In this document: piece after piece, positions 54,178 to 61,305 of the stretch | Numbering within the stretch: the first letter of the stretch is position 1 | How the letters are laid out: every line of letters begins with the position of its first letter | Assembly (NCBI GenBank): GCA_014647935.1 | Contig: BMQD01000016.1 | Coordinates: forward strand, 140,023-204,022 | From: Planomonospora parontospora | Lineage (GTDB): Bacteria; Actinomycetota; Actinomycetes; Streptosporangiales; Streptosporangiaceae | Direction: 5' to 3' | Length of the DNA: 64,000 bases | The notes under the pieces: model-generated | Told to the model about the DNA's origin: nothing | The model's database searches: none | Seen by the model: the letters and a program-made list of their open reading frames with translations, nothing else | Translations under genes and position numbers: made by a program

Positions 54178-55646
54178 GCGCCGTGCCGCCGGTGGAGCCG
54201 GTCCGGGCCGGTTCGGTCGGCGCCTGGGACCACGAGTGCGACGTGCTCGTCATCGGTTTCGGCTGCGCGGGCGCGGCCGCGGCCTACGAGGCCGCGGCCG
54301 CCGGGGCCCGCGTCACCGTGCTGGAGCGCGCCGGCGGGCCCGGCGGCTCCTCGGCGCTGTCCGGCGGCGAGATCTACCTCGGCGGCGGTACGGCGCTGCA
54401 GAAGGCCTGCGGCTTCGACGACACCCCCGGCGACATGTTCGCCTACCTGGTCGCGGCGCTCGGCCCGCATGCCGACACCGAGAAGATCCGGCTGTACTGC
54501 GACGGGAGCGTCGAGCACTTCCGATGGCTGTGCGAGCGCGGGCTCACCTTCAACGAGGGGTTGTTCGACGCGCCGAGCTGGGTGCCGCCGACGGCGGACG
54601 GGCTGATGTGGCTGGGCGAGAACGCCTGGCCGTACAACACGGTCGCCCGGCCCGCCCCGCGTGGGCACCGGCCCGCGACCGAGTCGTTCGGCGGCTGGCT
54701 CCTCATGGAGAAGCTGGTCGCGGCCGCCCGGGAGGCCGGGGCCGCCGACCACGCCGACACCCTGGCGACCAACCTCGTCGTCGGCGAGGGCGGCCGGGTG
54801 GCGGGCGTGCTGGCCCGCCGGTACGGCGAGCGGGCGGCCTACCGCGCGCACCGGGCGGTGGTGCTGACCACCGGCGGCTTCGTCGACTCCGAGGAGATGC
54901 TCGCCCTGCACGCCCCGGTGCTGCTGGGGCATGGCAAGGTCAGCGACGGCCTCGACGACGGCGGCGGCATCCGCATGGCGGCGGCGCTCGGCGCCGCCAC
55001 CCGCCGCATGTCCGCCGTGCAGATCGCGCTGACCGCCCTGCCCGCGCTGGCCGTGCGCGGCCTGCTGGTCAACGGGCTCGGGCAGCGCTTCGTCAACGAG
55101 GACGTCTACCCGGGCGTGTTCAGCGCCGCCGCCGTGCTGCACCAGCCGGGACCGTACTGGGTGGTCGTCGACGAGGAGGGCTACGAGGACGTCCCCCGGC
55201 GGGACCTGTGGGGCGTGCGCCCGGCGTTCGCCGCCGAGACGCTCGCGGAGCTGGAGGAGTCGCTCGGCGTGCCCGTCGGGGCGCTGGAGACGACGGTCGG
55301 GGTCTACAACCGGCACGCGGAGCGGGGCGAGGACCCCTACTTCCACAAGGACCGCAGGTGGCTGCGGCCGCTCCGGCCGCCCTTCGCGGCGGTCGACCCG
55401 CGGCTGGGGTTCGGCGCGGGCGGCCGGAGGGACACAGGTGTGGCCGGGTTCACCCTGGGCGGGCTGCACACCACCCCCGACGGGGCCGTGCTGGACCAGT
55501 CCGGGCGGCCGATCCCGGGCCTGTACGCCGCGGGCCGAGCCACTTCCGGCCTGCACGGCGACGGCTACGTCAGCGGGACGTCGCTGGGCGACGGCACGTT
55601 CTTCGGCCGCCGCGCCGGTCGCGCGGCGGCCCGGTCCGCAGGGTGA
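54174..55646 (+). CDS. KstD-like FAD-dependent 3-ketosteroid dehydrogenase, second copy
   Basis: 490 residues. N-terminal FAD motif DVLVIGFGCAGAAAAYEAAAAGARVTVLERAGGPGGSSALSGGEIYLGGGTALQ; C-terminal FAD segment GVAGFTLGGLHTTPDGAVLDQSGRPIPGLYAAGRATSGLHGDGYVSGTSLGDGTFFGRRAGR. It is shorter than KstD and belongs to the broad fumarate-reductase/KstD superfamily. It may act on a different position, e.g. a delta4(5alpha)-dehydrogenase or a side-product reductase; the substrate is not determined by sequence. ATG overlaps the hsaC stop. Last gene of the operon; the convergent GntR-TetR gene begins 90 bp further on. Confidence 0.8.
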   Translation: MSAVPPVEPVRAGSVGAWDHECDVLVIGFGCAGAAAAYEAAAAGARVTVLERAGGPGGSSALSGGEIYLGGGTALQKACGFDDTPGDMFAYLVAALGPHADTEKIRLYCDGSVEHFRWLCERGLTFNEGLFDAPSWVPPTADGLMWLGENAWPYNTVARPAPRGHRPATESFGGWLLMEKLVAAAREAGAADHADTLATNLVVGEGGRVAGVLARRYGERAAYRAHRAVVLTTGGFVDSEEMLALHAPVLLGHGKVSDGLDDGGGIRMAAALGAATRRMSAVQIALTALPALAVRGLLVNGLGQRFVNEDVYPGVFSAAAVLHQPGPYWVVVDEEGYEDVPRRDLWGVRPAFAAETLAELEESLGVPVGALETTVGVYNRHAERGEDPYFHKDRRWLRPLRPPFAAVDPRLGFGAGGRRDTGVAGFTLGGLHTTPDGAVLDQSGRPIPGLYAAGRATSGLHGDGYVSGTSLGDGTFFGRRAGRAAARSAG

Positions 55647-55736
55647 TCCGAGGCGACACCCCCGCCCGGGTTCTGTACGGAGAACGCCCAGGCCCTGGAA
55701 CCGCGGCGCCGATGGAGGACTCGGGGGACCGCGGGG

Positions 55737-56690
55737 TCATCGCTCGCCCAGCATGACGGCGAACCCGTCGAGATGGCGTGCCAGGATGTGGTCGAACATC
55801 CCATCCAGGTCCGACACCGTCTCCCCGGGGAGCGCGGCCAGGAGCGGGAACCGTCCGGTGCTGAGGAGTTCGTCGGCCCGCCTGCGCTGGAGCAGCCGCC
55901 AGCCGTCGAGCGTCACGCCGGTCTCCTGCTCGGCTTCGGCCTCCTCCGCCACGGACAGCGCCACGGTGTGGACCAGCGCGGGCAACGTGAGCGCCTCGCG
56001 GATCCGGGTCTCCACGGGCAACCCGAGCCCGTCGAGTGCGCGCAGGGTCCACTCGGTGTGGGCCATCATGTTGGGCACCAGCAGGGGGCGGGTGAACGAG
56101 ACGGCCCTGGGCAACCAGAGGTGCCGCCGGGACAGCTCCCACTGCCGGCGGGCGACCAGCTCGAGCTTGGCCCGCCATCCCTCCGGCCCCGGGACGGGCA
56201 GCTCCGCTTCGCCGAAGACCTCGTCGGCCATCTGCGTCACCAGTTCGTCCTTGCCCGTCACGTGCCGGTACAGCGACATCGGGCCCGTGCCGAGCTCGGC
56301 CGCGAGCCGCCGCATGGACACCGCGCCGAGTCCTTCGGCATCGGCGATCGCGATGGCGGTGCGCAGGACGTGCCTGCGGTTCAACGAGCCCTTGGGGACG
56401 CCGGCCTGCCGCGCCGCCGGCGGCACGGCCTGACCGGCCGGCCGCTCCTTCCGGCTCGCGCGTGCGCTGACCACCGTGCCGGCGCCGACCTTCGCCTCGA
56501 CCAGCCCTTCGTCACGCAGGACCGCCACGACCTTGGTCGCGGTCGCGACCGCGACACCCCACCGCTGGGCGATCTGCCGGATGGACGGCACGCGATCGCC
56601 CGGCCGCAGGTCGCCGGCCAGGATCCGGGTCCGGAACTCCGCGGCGATGCGCCGGTAGGGCGGATCCGGACGTTGTGTGGACGAGGTCAT
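55737..56690 (-). CDS. GntR-TetR fusion transcriptional regulator
   Basis: 317 residues with two DNA-binding domains. Residues 8-75 form a GntR winged helix (YRRIAAEFRTRILAGDLRPGDRVPSIRQIAQRWGVAVATATKVVAVLRDEGLVEAKVGAGTVV). After a linker, residues 105-160 form a TetR HTH (NRRHVLRTAIAIADAEGLGAVSMRRLAAELGTGPMSLYRHVTGKDELVTQMADEVF), then a TetR-class C-terminal domain. ATG 56690. Such fusions occur in actinobacteria; which HTH binds the operator is not known. It is divergent from the membrane protein at 56931, with two sets of direct repeats between, and probably controls it. Confidence 0.9.
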   Translation of the reverse strand: MTSSTQRPDPPYRRIAAEFRTRILAGDLRPGDRVPSIRQIAQRWGVAVATATKVVAVLRDEGLVEAKVGAGTVVSARASRKERPAGQAVPPAARQAGVPKGSLNRRHVLRTAIAIADAEGLGAVSMRRLAAELGTGPMSLYRHVTGKDELVTQMADEVFGEAELPVPGPEGWRAKLELVARRQWELSRRHLWLPRAVSFTRPLLVPNMMAHTEWTLRALDGLGLPVETRIREALTLPALVHTVALSVAEEAEAEQETGVTLDGWRLLQRRRADELLSTGRFPLLAALPGETVSDLDGMFDHILARHLDGFAVMLGER

Positions 56691-56740
56691 GAGTGCCTTC
56701 CAAATTCTTTGGCGGTTGTCGCGCGCTTGTCTTCAATGTA

Positions 56741-56769
56741 CTAGTGCATTAGTCGACCATCCTAGTGCA
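56741..56769. promoter_or_regulatory. CTAGTGCA direct repeats upstream of the GntR-TetR gene
   Basis: CTAGTGCA occurs at 56741-56748 and 56762-56769, 21 bp apart (two helical turns), in an A/T-rich stretch 51 bp upstream of the regulator start. ACTAGTGCATTAGT (56740-56753) is itself nearly palindromic. Likely autoregulatory operator of the fusion regulator. Confidence 0.55.
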
Positions 56770-56819
56770 CTTTTTATCCCCTATTCCAGGTGATTTGGTG
56801 ATTTCTGCAAGGCATGCTC

Positions 56820-56857
56820 ATACGATGTACGCATGACATTTGATACGTCGTACGCAT
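56820..56857. promoter_or_regulatory. ATACGnnGTACGCAT direct repeats upstream of the membrane gene
   Basis: Two 15-bp repeats, ATACGATGTACGCAT (56820-56834) and ATACGTCGTACGCAT (56843-56857), are 23 bp apart. They lie 74 bp upstream of the membrane-protein start. Distinct in sequence from the CTAGTGCA pair, so perhaps bound by the second HTH. Confidence 0.5.
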
Positions 56858-56930
56858 ACATGCGGCAGATGAAGGCGACGGCCTGGCGAGGGCGTTGCGC
56901 GGGGGCCTCGGCATGCTCGGCGGAGGCCGC

Positions 56931-58070
56931 ATGAACCGGACGGGAAGCCGGTTGTCCGTCTCGTACGCCGAAGTACGGTCGTGGCACCGGCCGCTCACGA
57001 TCATGGTGGCGGCCATGTCCGCGCTGGTCGTCGTCGCGAGCGTCGGTCTCCTCGCCGACGGCCGCGAGCTCCTGCAGCAGTCGGTCTGGGCCAAGCCGCT
57101 GAAGTTCGGAGCGTCGTTCGTCATGTACGGTGCGACGCTCGCCTGGCTGATACCGAAACTGCGCCGGGCGCGGCGCACGATGTGGACCGTCGGAACGGTC
57201 TTCGCCGTCGCCGGGCTGATCGACGTCGGTTTCATCGCGGTGCAGGCCGCCCGCGGCACCTTCAGCCACTTCAACGCCGGTACCGACACGTTCAACCGGA
57301 TCGGGCAGCAGATCTTCTCCACCGGTGTGTTCGGGCTGTTCGGGGCGAGCCTGATCGTCGCCGTCATGCTGCTGTTCCAGCGCATCGGTGATGCGGCGCT
57401 CACCTGGGCCCTGCGGGCCGGGATCGGGCTGGCCGTCCTCGGCATGGCGCTGGCGTCCTTCATCACCGGATGGACCTCGTCGGCCGGGCCCCGCACGGTC
57501 GAGGACGCCCACGGCAACCCGGTCCCGCTGGTGGGCGGACACGGGGTCGGGGCACCGGACGGCGGCGGCATGCCGATCACGAACTGGAGCACCACAGGCG
57601 GAGACCTGCGCGTCCCGCACTTCATCGGCCTGCACTCCATCCAGGTGTTCGTGCTCACGGTGCTGGTCCTCACCGCCCTCGCGACCCGGATCGACCGGCT
57701 ACGCCACGAACGCGTACGCGCCCGGCTCACCGGAGTCGTCATCCTGGGCTACAGCGCGCTGTTCACCATCACCGCCTGGCAGGCGCTGCGCGGCCAGTCG
57801 CTGGTCCACCCCGACGCGGCCACCTGGACCGCGCTGGCGGCGACGACCGTCATGACCGCGTTGCTGGCGGCCCTGGCCGTCACGGCGGCCCACCGCAACG
57901 AGCCGGCCCACCGCGCCGAGGCGGCGAGCCGGAGCGAGCCGGTCCGCCGCAGGAAGGCGGCGCACCGCGATGAATCCGCACACGGCGAGACGACGGCACC
58001 CGCCGGCTCCCAGGCGTCGATCGGCTCGTCCGGCTCCCATCCGGTCCGCACCCGCACACCCTTCCCCTGA
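56931..58070 (+). CDS. multi-pass membrane protein, unknown function
   Basis: 379 residues, ATG 56931 with CGGAGG upstream. About seven transmembrane helices are visible (LTIMVAAMSALVVVASVGLLA, FGASFVMYGATLAWLIP, MWTVGTVFAVAGLIDVGFIAV, GVFGLFGASLIVAVMLLF, AGIGLAVLGMALASFITGW, FIGLHSIQVFVLTVLVLTALA, LTGVVILGYSALFTITAWQAL, TVMTALLAALAVTAA). The cytoplasmic tail is rich in charged residues (AHRAEAASRSEPVRRRKAAHRDESAHGE). The HFIGLHSIQ segment is conserved in uncharacterised actinobacterial membrane proteins. Its function is not recognised; co-location with the fusion regulator suggests an inducible stress or efflux role. Confidence 0.75.
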   Translation: MNRTGSRLSVSYAEVRSWHRPLTIMVAAMSALVVVASVGLLADGRELLQQSVWAKPLKFGASFVMYGATLAWLIPKLRRARRTMWTVGTVFAVAGLIDVGFIAVQAARGTFSHFNAGTDTFNRIGQQIFSTGVFGLFGASLIVAVMLLFQRIGDAALTWALRAGIGLAVLGMALASFITGWTSSAGPRTVEDAHGNPVPLVGGHGVGAPDGGGMPITNWSTTGGDLRVPHFIGLHSIQVFVLTVLVLTALATRIDRLRHERVRARLTGVVILGYSALFTITAWQALRGQSLVHPDAATWTALAATTVMTALLAALAVTAAHRNEPAHRAEAASRSEPVRRRKAAHRDESAHGETTAPAGSQASIGSSGSHPVRTRTPFP

Positions 58071-58256
58071 TCACGGTCCCGGCGAACGGAGATCATGATC
58101 AGAGGGCAGGTGCTCCCACCGGCAGGTATGCGCCACCCGTGACGGTCACGCACCGAAGTCGACATGCATCGACCGGTTACTCCGCCCCTCGTCGCAGCCA
58201 ACGGAGACGAGCCGGTGGGCAGGAGGGGCGGCGCGGGTGGTTCGCGGATCCAGGCG

Positions 58257-58541
58257 TCATCCGTCCCCGGCGTCGTCCGGCACGGGGAGCTCCCCGTCCA
58301 GCGCCGCCCGGACGATCGACTCGCGCAGCGCCTCGCAGGCGGGGAAGAGGTCCCCGTTCGGCCCGTCGCCCGGGACGGAGGCCCGCCGTTCCAGGCAGGT
58401 CTCCACGGCCTCGGCGCTCCACTGGATACTGGTCTGCTGCCAGCTGGCCTTGCGCGCCCGCACCGCGGCGCCGCACGCCCGGCAGCGCACCGGGCTCATC
58501 GGCGGGCCGTCCAGCAGCCGCTCGTCCGGGCGGGCCGTCAC
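58257..58541 (-). CDS. small four-cysteine protein coupled to kshA
   Basis: 94 residues. The GTG start (58541) overlaps the kshA TGA (GTGA) and has GGAGG upstream, so it is translated with KshA. The core MSPVRCRACGAAVRARKASWQQTSIQWSAEAVETCLERR ... FPACEALRESIVRAALDGELPVPDD has four cysteines (CRAC, TC, AC), which could bind zinc or an iron-sulfur cluster. Homologues next to kshA or hsaA genes are familiar in actinobacterial steroid clusters but I know of no assigned function. It might be an auxiliary redox or assembly partner of the Rieske oxygenase. Confidence 0.75.
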   Translation of the reverse strand: MTARPDERLLDGPPMSPVRCRACGAAVRARKASWQQTSIQWSAEAVETCLERRASVPGDGPNGDLFPACEALRESIVRAALDGELPVPDDAGDG

Positions 58542-59695
58542 GCGGTCCCGCCTCCGGCCGCGGCCCTGCGGGCGAGGTTCTCCTCGACCTCCTTCTTCCA
58601 CGCCCCGACCGGCCGGGTGGTGTCCAGCTCGAACTCGAAGCGCTCCACCATCTCCGGCGCGACGTCGGCGGCGTCCACGTAGAACTGCTCGTACCAGCGG
58701 CGCAGCTGGTAGACCGGCCCGTCCTCCTCGCACAGCAGCGGGTTGTCGACGCGGGCCTTGTTCTTCCAGATCTCGACGTCCTGCTCGAAGCCCTTGAGGA
58801 TGAAGGCGCCCAGCCGTACGGCCATCTCGTCGGCCCCGGCGCTCCCCAGCCGCTCGTTGCGCTGCACGATGATGCCGGACTGCAGCACGAAGGAGTCCGC
58901 GTCGACGGGATAGTGGCAGTTGATCAGGACGCAGTCGATGTCCATGCCCTCGTAGTGGTAGGTCAGATCGTCGATCATGAAGGACGGCCCGTGATACGCC
59001 GCCACAGAGGTGTTGCCGAGCATCCCCGGCCGGCCCTCCTTGGCGGGCGGCCGGGCGTCCGGGCGGCTCAGGCCCTTCATGATCTGGGTGGCGACGTGGC
59101 CCTCGAAGACGTTCTTGAAGTACGTCGGGAACGAGTAGTGCACGTAGAAGAAGTGCGCCATGTCGACCACGTTGTCCATGACCTCGCGGCAGTTCGCGGC
59201 GACGAGGGTCTCGTGCCAGACCCAGTCGGTCCAGTCGTCGCGCGTCGCGCCCTCGATGCGGGGGATCGTGACGCCGGGCGGCGGCGGGTTGCCCTCGGGG
59301 TCGTTCCAGACGAACAACATGCCGTCCTGGTCCATCGTGGTCCACGCCGAGGTGCGGGCGCGCAGCGGGACCCGGCGGGCGTAGGGGATCTTCTTGCAGC
59401 GGCCGTCGCCGCCCCAGCGCCAGTCGTGGAACGGGCAGGCGATCTCGTCCCCCTTGACCGTGCCGCGGGACAGGTCCCCGCCCATGTGCCGGCAGTAGGC
59501 GTCGAGCACGTTGAGCCGGCCGTCGCCGCTCCGGAAGACCACCAGTTTGGCGCCGAAGGCGTCGACGGTGTGCGGCCGGCCGTCCTTGAACCGCTCGGAC
59601 AGGCCCAGGCAGTGCCATCCCCGGGCGAAGCGTGCGGGTACGGCGCCGGCCTCGATGGTGCGGACCCCGTCCCGCTCGGTCTCGGCTGCAGTCAC
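58538..59695 (-). CDS. kshA: 3-ketosteroid 9alpha-monooxygenase oxygenase (KshA)
   Basis: 385 residues. The Rieske [2Fe-2S] ligands are Cys68, His70, Cys87 and His90 (CRHMGG...CPFHDWRW). The mononuclear iron ligands are His181 and His186 (DMAHFFYVHYSF) and Asp306 (FEQDVEIW). These match the spacing of M. tuberculosis KshA closely. It hydroxylates C9 of 4-androstene-type ketosteroids; with delta1-dehydrogenation ring B then breaks. The GTG start at 59695 is followed by a perfect Rieske N-terminus. The promoter has the 17-bp operator (site B) 28 nt upstream of TACCGT, and the gene is divergent from hsaA. Confidence 0.95.
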   Translation of the reverse strand: MTAAETERDGVRTIEAGAVPARFARGWHCLGLSERFKDGRPHTVDAFGAKLVVFRSGDGRLNVLDAYCRHMGGDLSRGTVKGDEIACPFHDWRWGGDGRCKKIPYARRVPLRARTSAWTTMDQDGMLFVWNDPEGNPPPPGVTIPRIEGATRDDWTDWVWHETLVAANCREVMDNVVDMAHFFYVHYSFPTYFKNVFEGHVATQIMKGLSRPDARPPAKEGRPGMLGNTSVAAYHGPSFMIDDLTYHYEGMDIDCVLINCHYPVDADSFVLQSGIIVQRNERLGSAGADEMAVRLGAFILKGFEQDVEIWKNKARVDNPLLCEEDGPVYQLRRWYEQFYVDAADVAPEMVERFEFELDTTRPVGAWKKEVEENLARRAAAGGGTA

Positions 59696-59784
59696 GCTGA
59701 ACCCATCCCCTCAGGACGCGCACCCTCCCGGATTCCCGGCCTTCCGCGAAACGGTAGGCCGGGGCGGCGCCGTACGGGCCGGGA

Positions 59785-59801
59785 GTCCCGGTGGCCGGGA
59801 C
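59785..59801. promoter_or_regulatory. 17-bp steroid-cluster operator, site 4 (kshA / hsaA)
   Basis: GTCCCGGTGGCCGGGAC, perfect 7-bp arms. It lies 28 nt upstream of TACCGT (minus strand, 59751-59756), the likely kshA -10 box, and 32 nt upstream of CATCGT (59834-59839), a weaker possible -10 for the divergent hsaA. One site could therefore serve both genes. Confidence 0.65.
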
Positions 59802-59912
59802 GGCCGCACCGGGGCCGCCGCCGCCCGGCGCACCATCGTGGTCTGCACCTGACGGCCCGGGCGGGCACGAGCGGACACGAACGGACACGAGCGGACACGG
59901 GGAGCGCAGACC

Positions 59913-61079
59913 ATGAGCGACGAGGTCCTGGAGCCGGTGCGCGCGCTGCTGCCGGGCATCGCCGGGCGGGCCCGGTCCGCCGACGAGAACCGGCGGATAC
60001 CGGAGGAGACGGTCGCCGAGCTCGCCGCCGCCGGGGTCTTCCGGATGCTGCAGCCCAAGCGGTACGGCGGCACCGAGCGCGACCCGGCGGAGTTCTTCGA
60101 GGTGATCCGGGAGGTCTCCGGCGCGTGCGGCTCCACCGGCTGGGTCGCCTCCCTGCTCGGCGTGCACCAGTGGCAGGCCGGCATGTTCGCCGAGGCCGCG
60201 CAGGACGAGGTCTGGGGCGGGAGCCCGGACGCGCTGATCTCCTCGTCGTACGCGCCGATGGGGCGGCTCACCCCGGTGGAGGGCGGCTACGAGATGTCCG
60301 GCCGGTGGAGCTTCTCCTCCGGCTGCGACCACGCGTCCTGGGCCGTGCTGGGCGCGACGGTGGTGGGCACGGAGGGCAGGCCGGTCGACTTCATGAGCGT
60401 GCTGGTGCCCCGCGCCGACTACGGGATCCACGACGTCTGGGACGTGATCGGCCTGCGCGGCACCGGGAGCAACGACATCACCGTCGAGCGGGCCTTCGTC
60501 CCCGCGCACCGCGCGATGCGCAACTACGAGCAGGCCCAGCTGCGCGGCCCCGGCCAGAAGGTCAACACCGGCCCGCTCTACCGCATGCCGTTCGCGACGC
60601 TGTTCACCTCCGCGATCACCGCGCCGGTGATCGGCGCGGTGGCGGGCTGCTACGACGCCTACCTCGCCGCGATGCGCGACCGGGTACGGCTCAGCCTCGG
60701 CGGCGGCAGGTTCGCCGAGGACCGGTTCGCCCAGGTGGCGGTCGCGCGGGCCGCCTCGGAGATCGACGCGGCGATCCTGCAGACGGACCGCAACGTGCGC
60801 GAGGTGTACCGGCACGCGGTCCGGGGCGACGCGATCCCGATGGAGCTGCGGCTGCGCGCCCGCAGGGACCAGGTCCGCGGGACCGAGCGGGCGGTGGAGG
60901 CGATGGACATCCTGTTCAAGACGGCCGGCGGCAACTCGCTCCGGCGCGGCAACCCCATCGAGCGCGCCTGGCGCGACGCCCACGCGGGCAGCGTGCACGT
61001 GGCCAACGACGTCGAGCGGGCCCTGGCGCTGTACGGCAGGAGCGCCTTCGGCCTGACCGTCGAGGACGACCTCGTCTGA
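59913..61079 (+). CDS. hsaA: 3-HSA hydroxylase, HsaA oxygenase component
   Basis: 388 residues. It follows M. tuberculosis HsaA throughout: RRIPEETVAELAAAGVFRMLQPKRYGGTERDPAEFFEVIREVSGACGSTGWVASLLGVHQWQ, ISSSYAPMGRLTPVEGGYEMSGRWSFSSGCDHASW, IHDVWDVIGLRGTGSNDITV, ELRLRARRDQVRGTERAV and RAWRDAHAGSVHVANDVERALALYG. With reduced flavin from HsaB it converts 3-HSA to the catechol 3,4-DHSA. ATG 59913 has GGGGAG upstream. It is divergent from kshA. Short GCGGACACGA repeats occur just upstream (59868-59896). Preferred over the 52053 copy as the true HsaA. Confidence 0.9.
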   Translation: MSDEVLEPVRALLPGIAGRARSADENRRIPEETVAELAAAGVFRMLQPKRYGGTERDPAEFFEVIREVSGACGSTGWVASLLGVHQWQAGMFAEAAQDEVWGGSPDALISSSYAPMGRLTPVEGGYEMSGRWSFSSGCDHASWAVLGATVVGTEGRPVDFMSVLVPRADYGIHDVWDVIGLRGTGSNDITVERAFVPAHRAMRNYEQAQLRGPGQKVNTGPLYRMPFATLFTSAITAPVIGAVAGCYDAYLAAMRDRVRLSLGGGRFAEDRFAQVAVARAASEIDAAILQTDRNVREVYRHAVRGDAIPMELRLRARRDQVRGTERAVEAMDILFKTAGGNSLRRGNPIERAWRDAHAGSVHVANDVERALALYGRSAFGLTVEDDLV

Positions 61080-61193
61080 GCGGCCCGGCCGCGACCCCGC
61101 CTGAGCGGTCCGGTGCGGTGGTCCCGTCCGAGCGGTCCGGCGAACCGGCCGAGCCTGAGCGGTCGGTGGGGCGGTCGCGCCCGAGCGGTCCGG
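61078..61193. repeat. GAGCGGTCCGG iterated five times
   Basis: GAGCGGCCCGG/GAGCGGTCCGG/GAGCGGTCGG occurs at 61078, 61103, 61130, 61157 and 61183, spaced 25, 27, 27 and 26 bp, from the hsaA stop codon to just before the kstR-like promoter. The regular spacing suggests decayed tandem units of about 26 bp. Confidence 0.7.
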
Positions 61194-61218
61194 CGCGCGC
61201 CGGAAGCGGGGCCGGGGC

Positions 61219-61235
61219 GTCCCGCTGACCGGTAT
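61219..61235 (+). promoter_or_regulatory. 17-bp steroid-cluster operator, site 5 (kstR-like gene)
   Basis: GTCCCGCTGACCGGTAT, matching all the invariant positions of the motif. It is 32 nt upstream of TATTGT (61268-61273), the likely -10 box of the kstR-like gene. Confidence 0.6.
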
Positions 61236-61305
61236 CCGGGCTTGGCGGCCCCGCCCCGGGCCGTGTGTATTGTCTATCCGGCATCGCAGACGACCGGGGG
61301 AGAAC

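Noticed and set aside
57900-58256. Coding potential in the tail of the membrane protein and the 186-bp gap after it
   Set aside because: The tail is low complexity and the gap has only short palindromes such as GTGACGGTCAC; no gene or terminator is supported.
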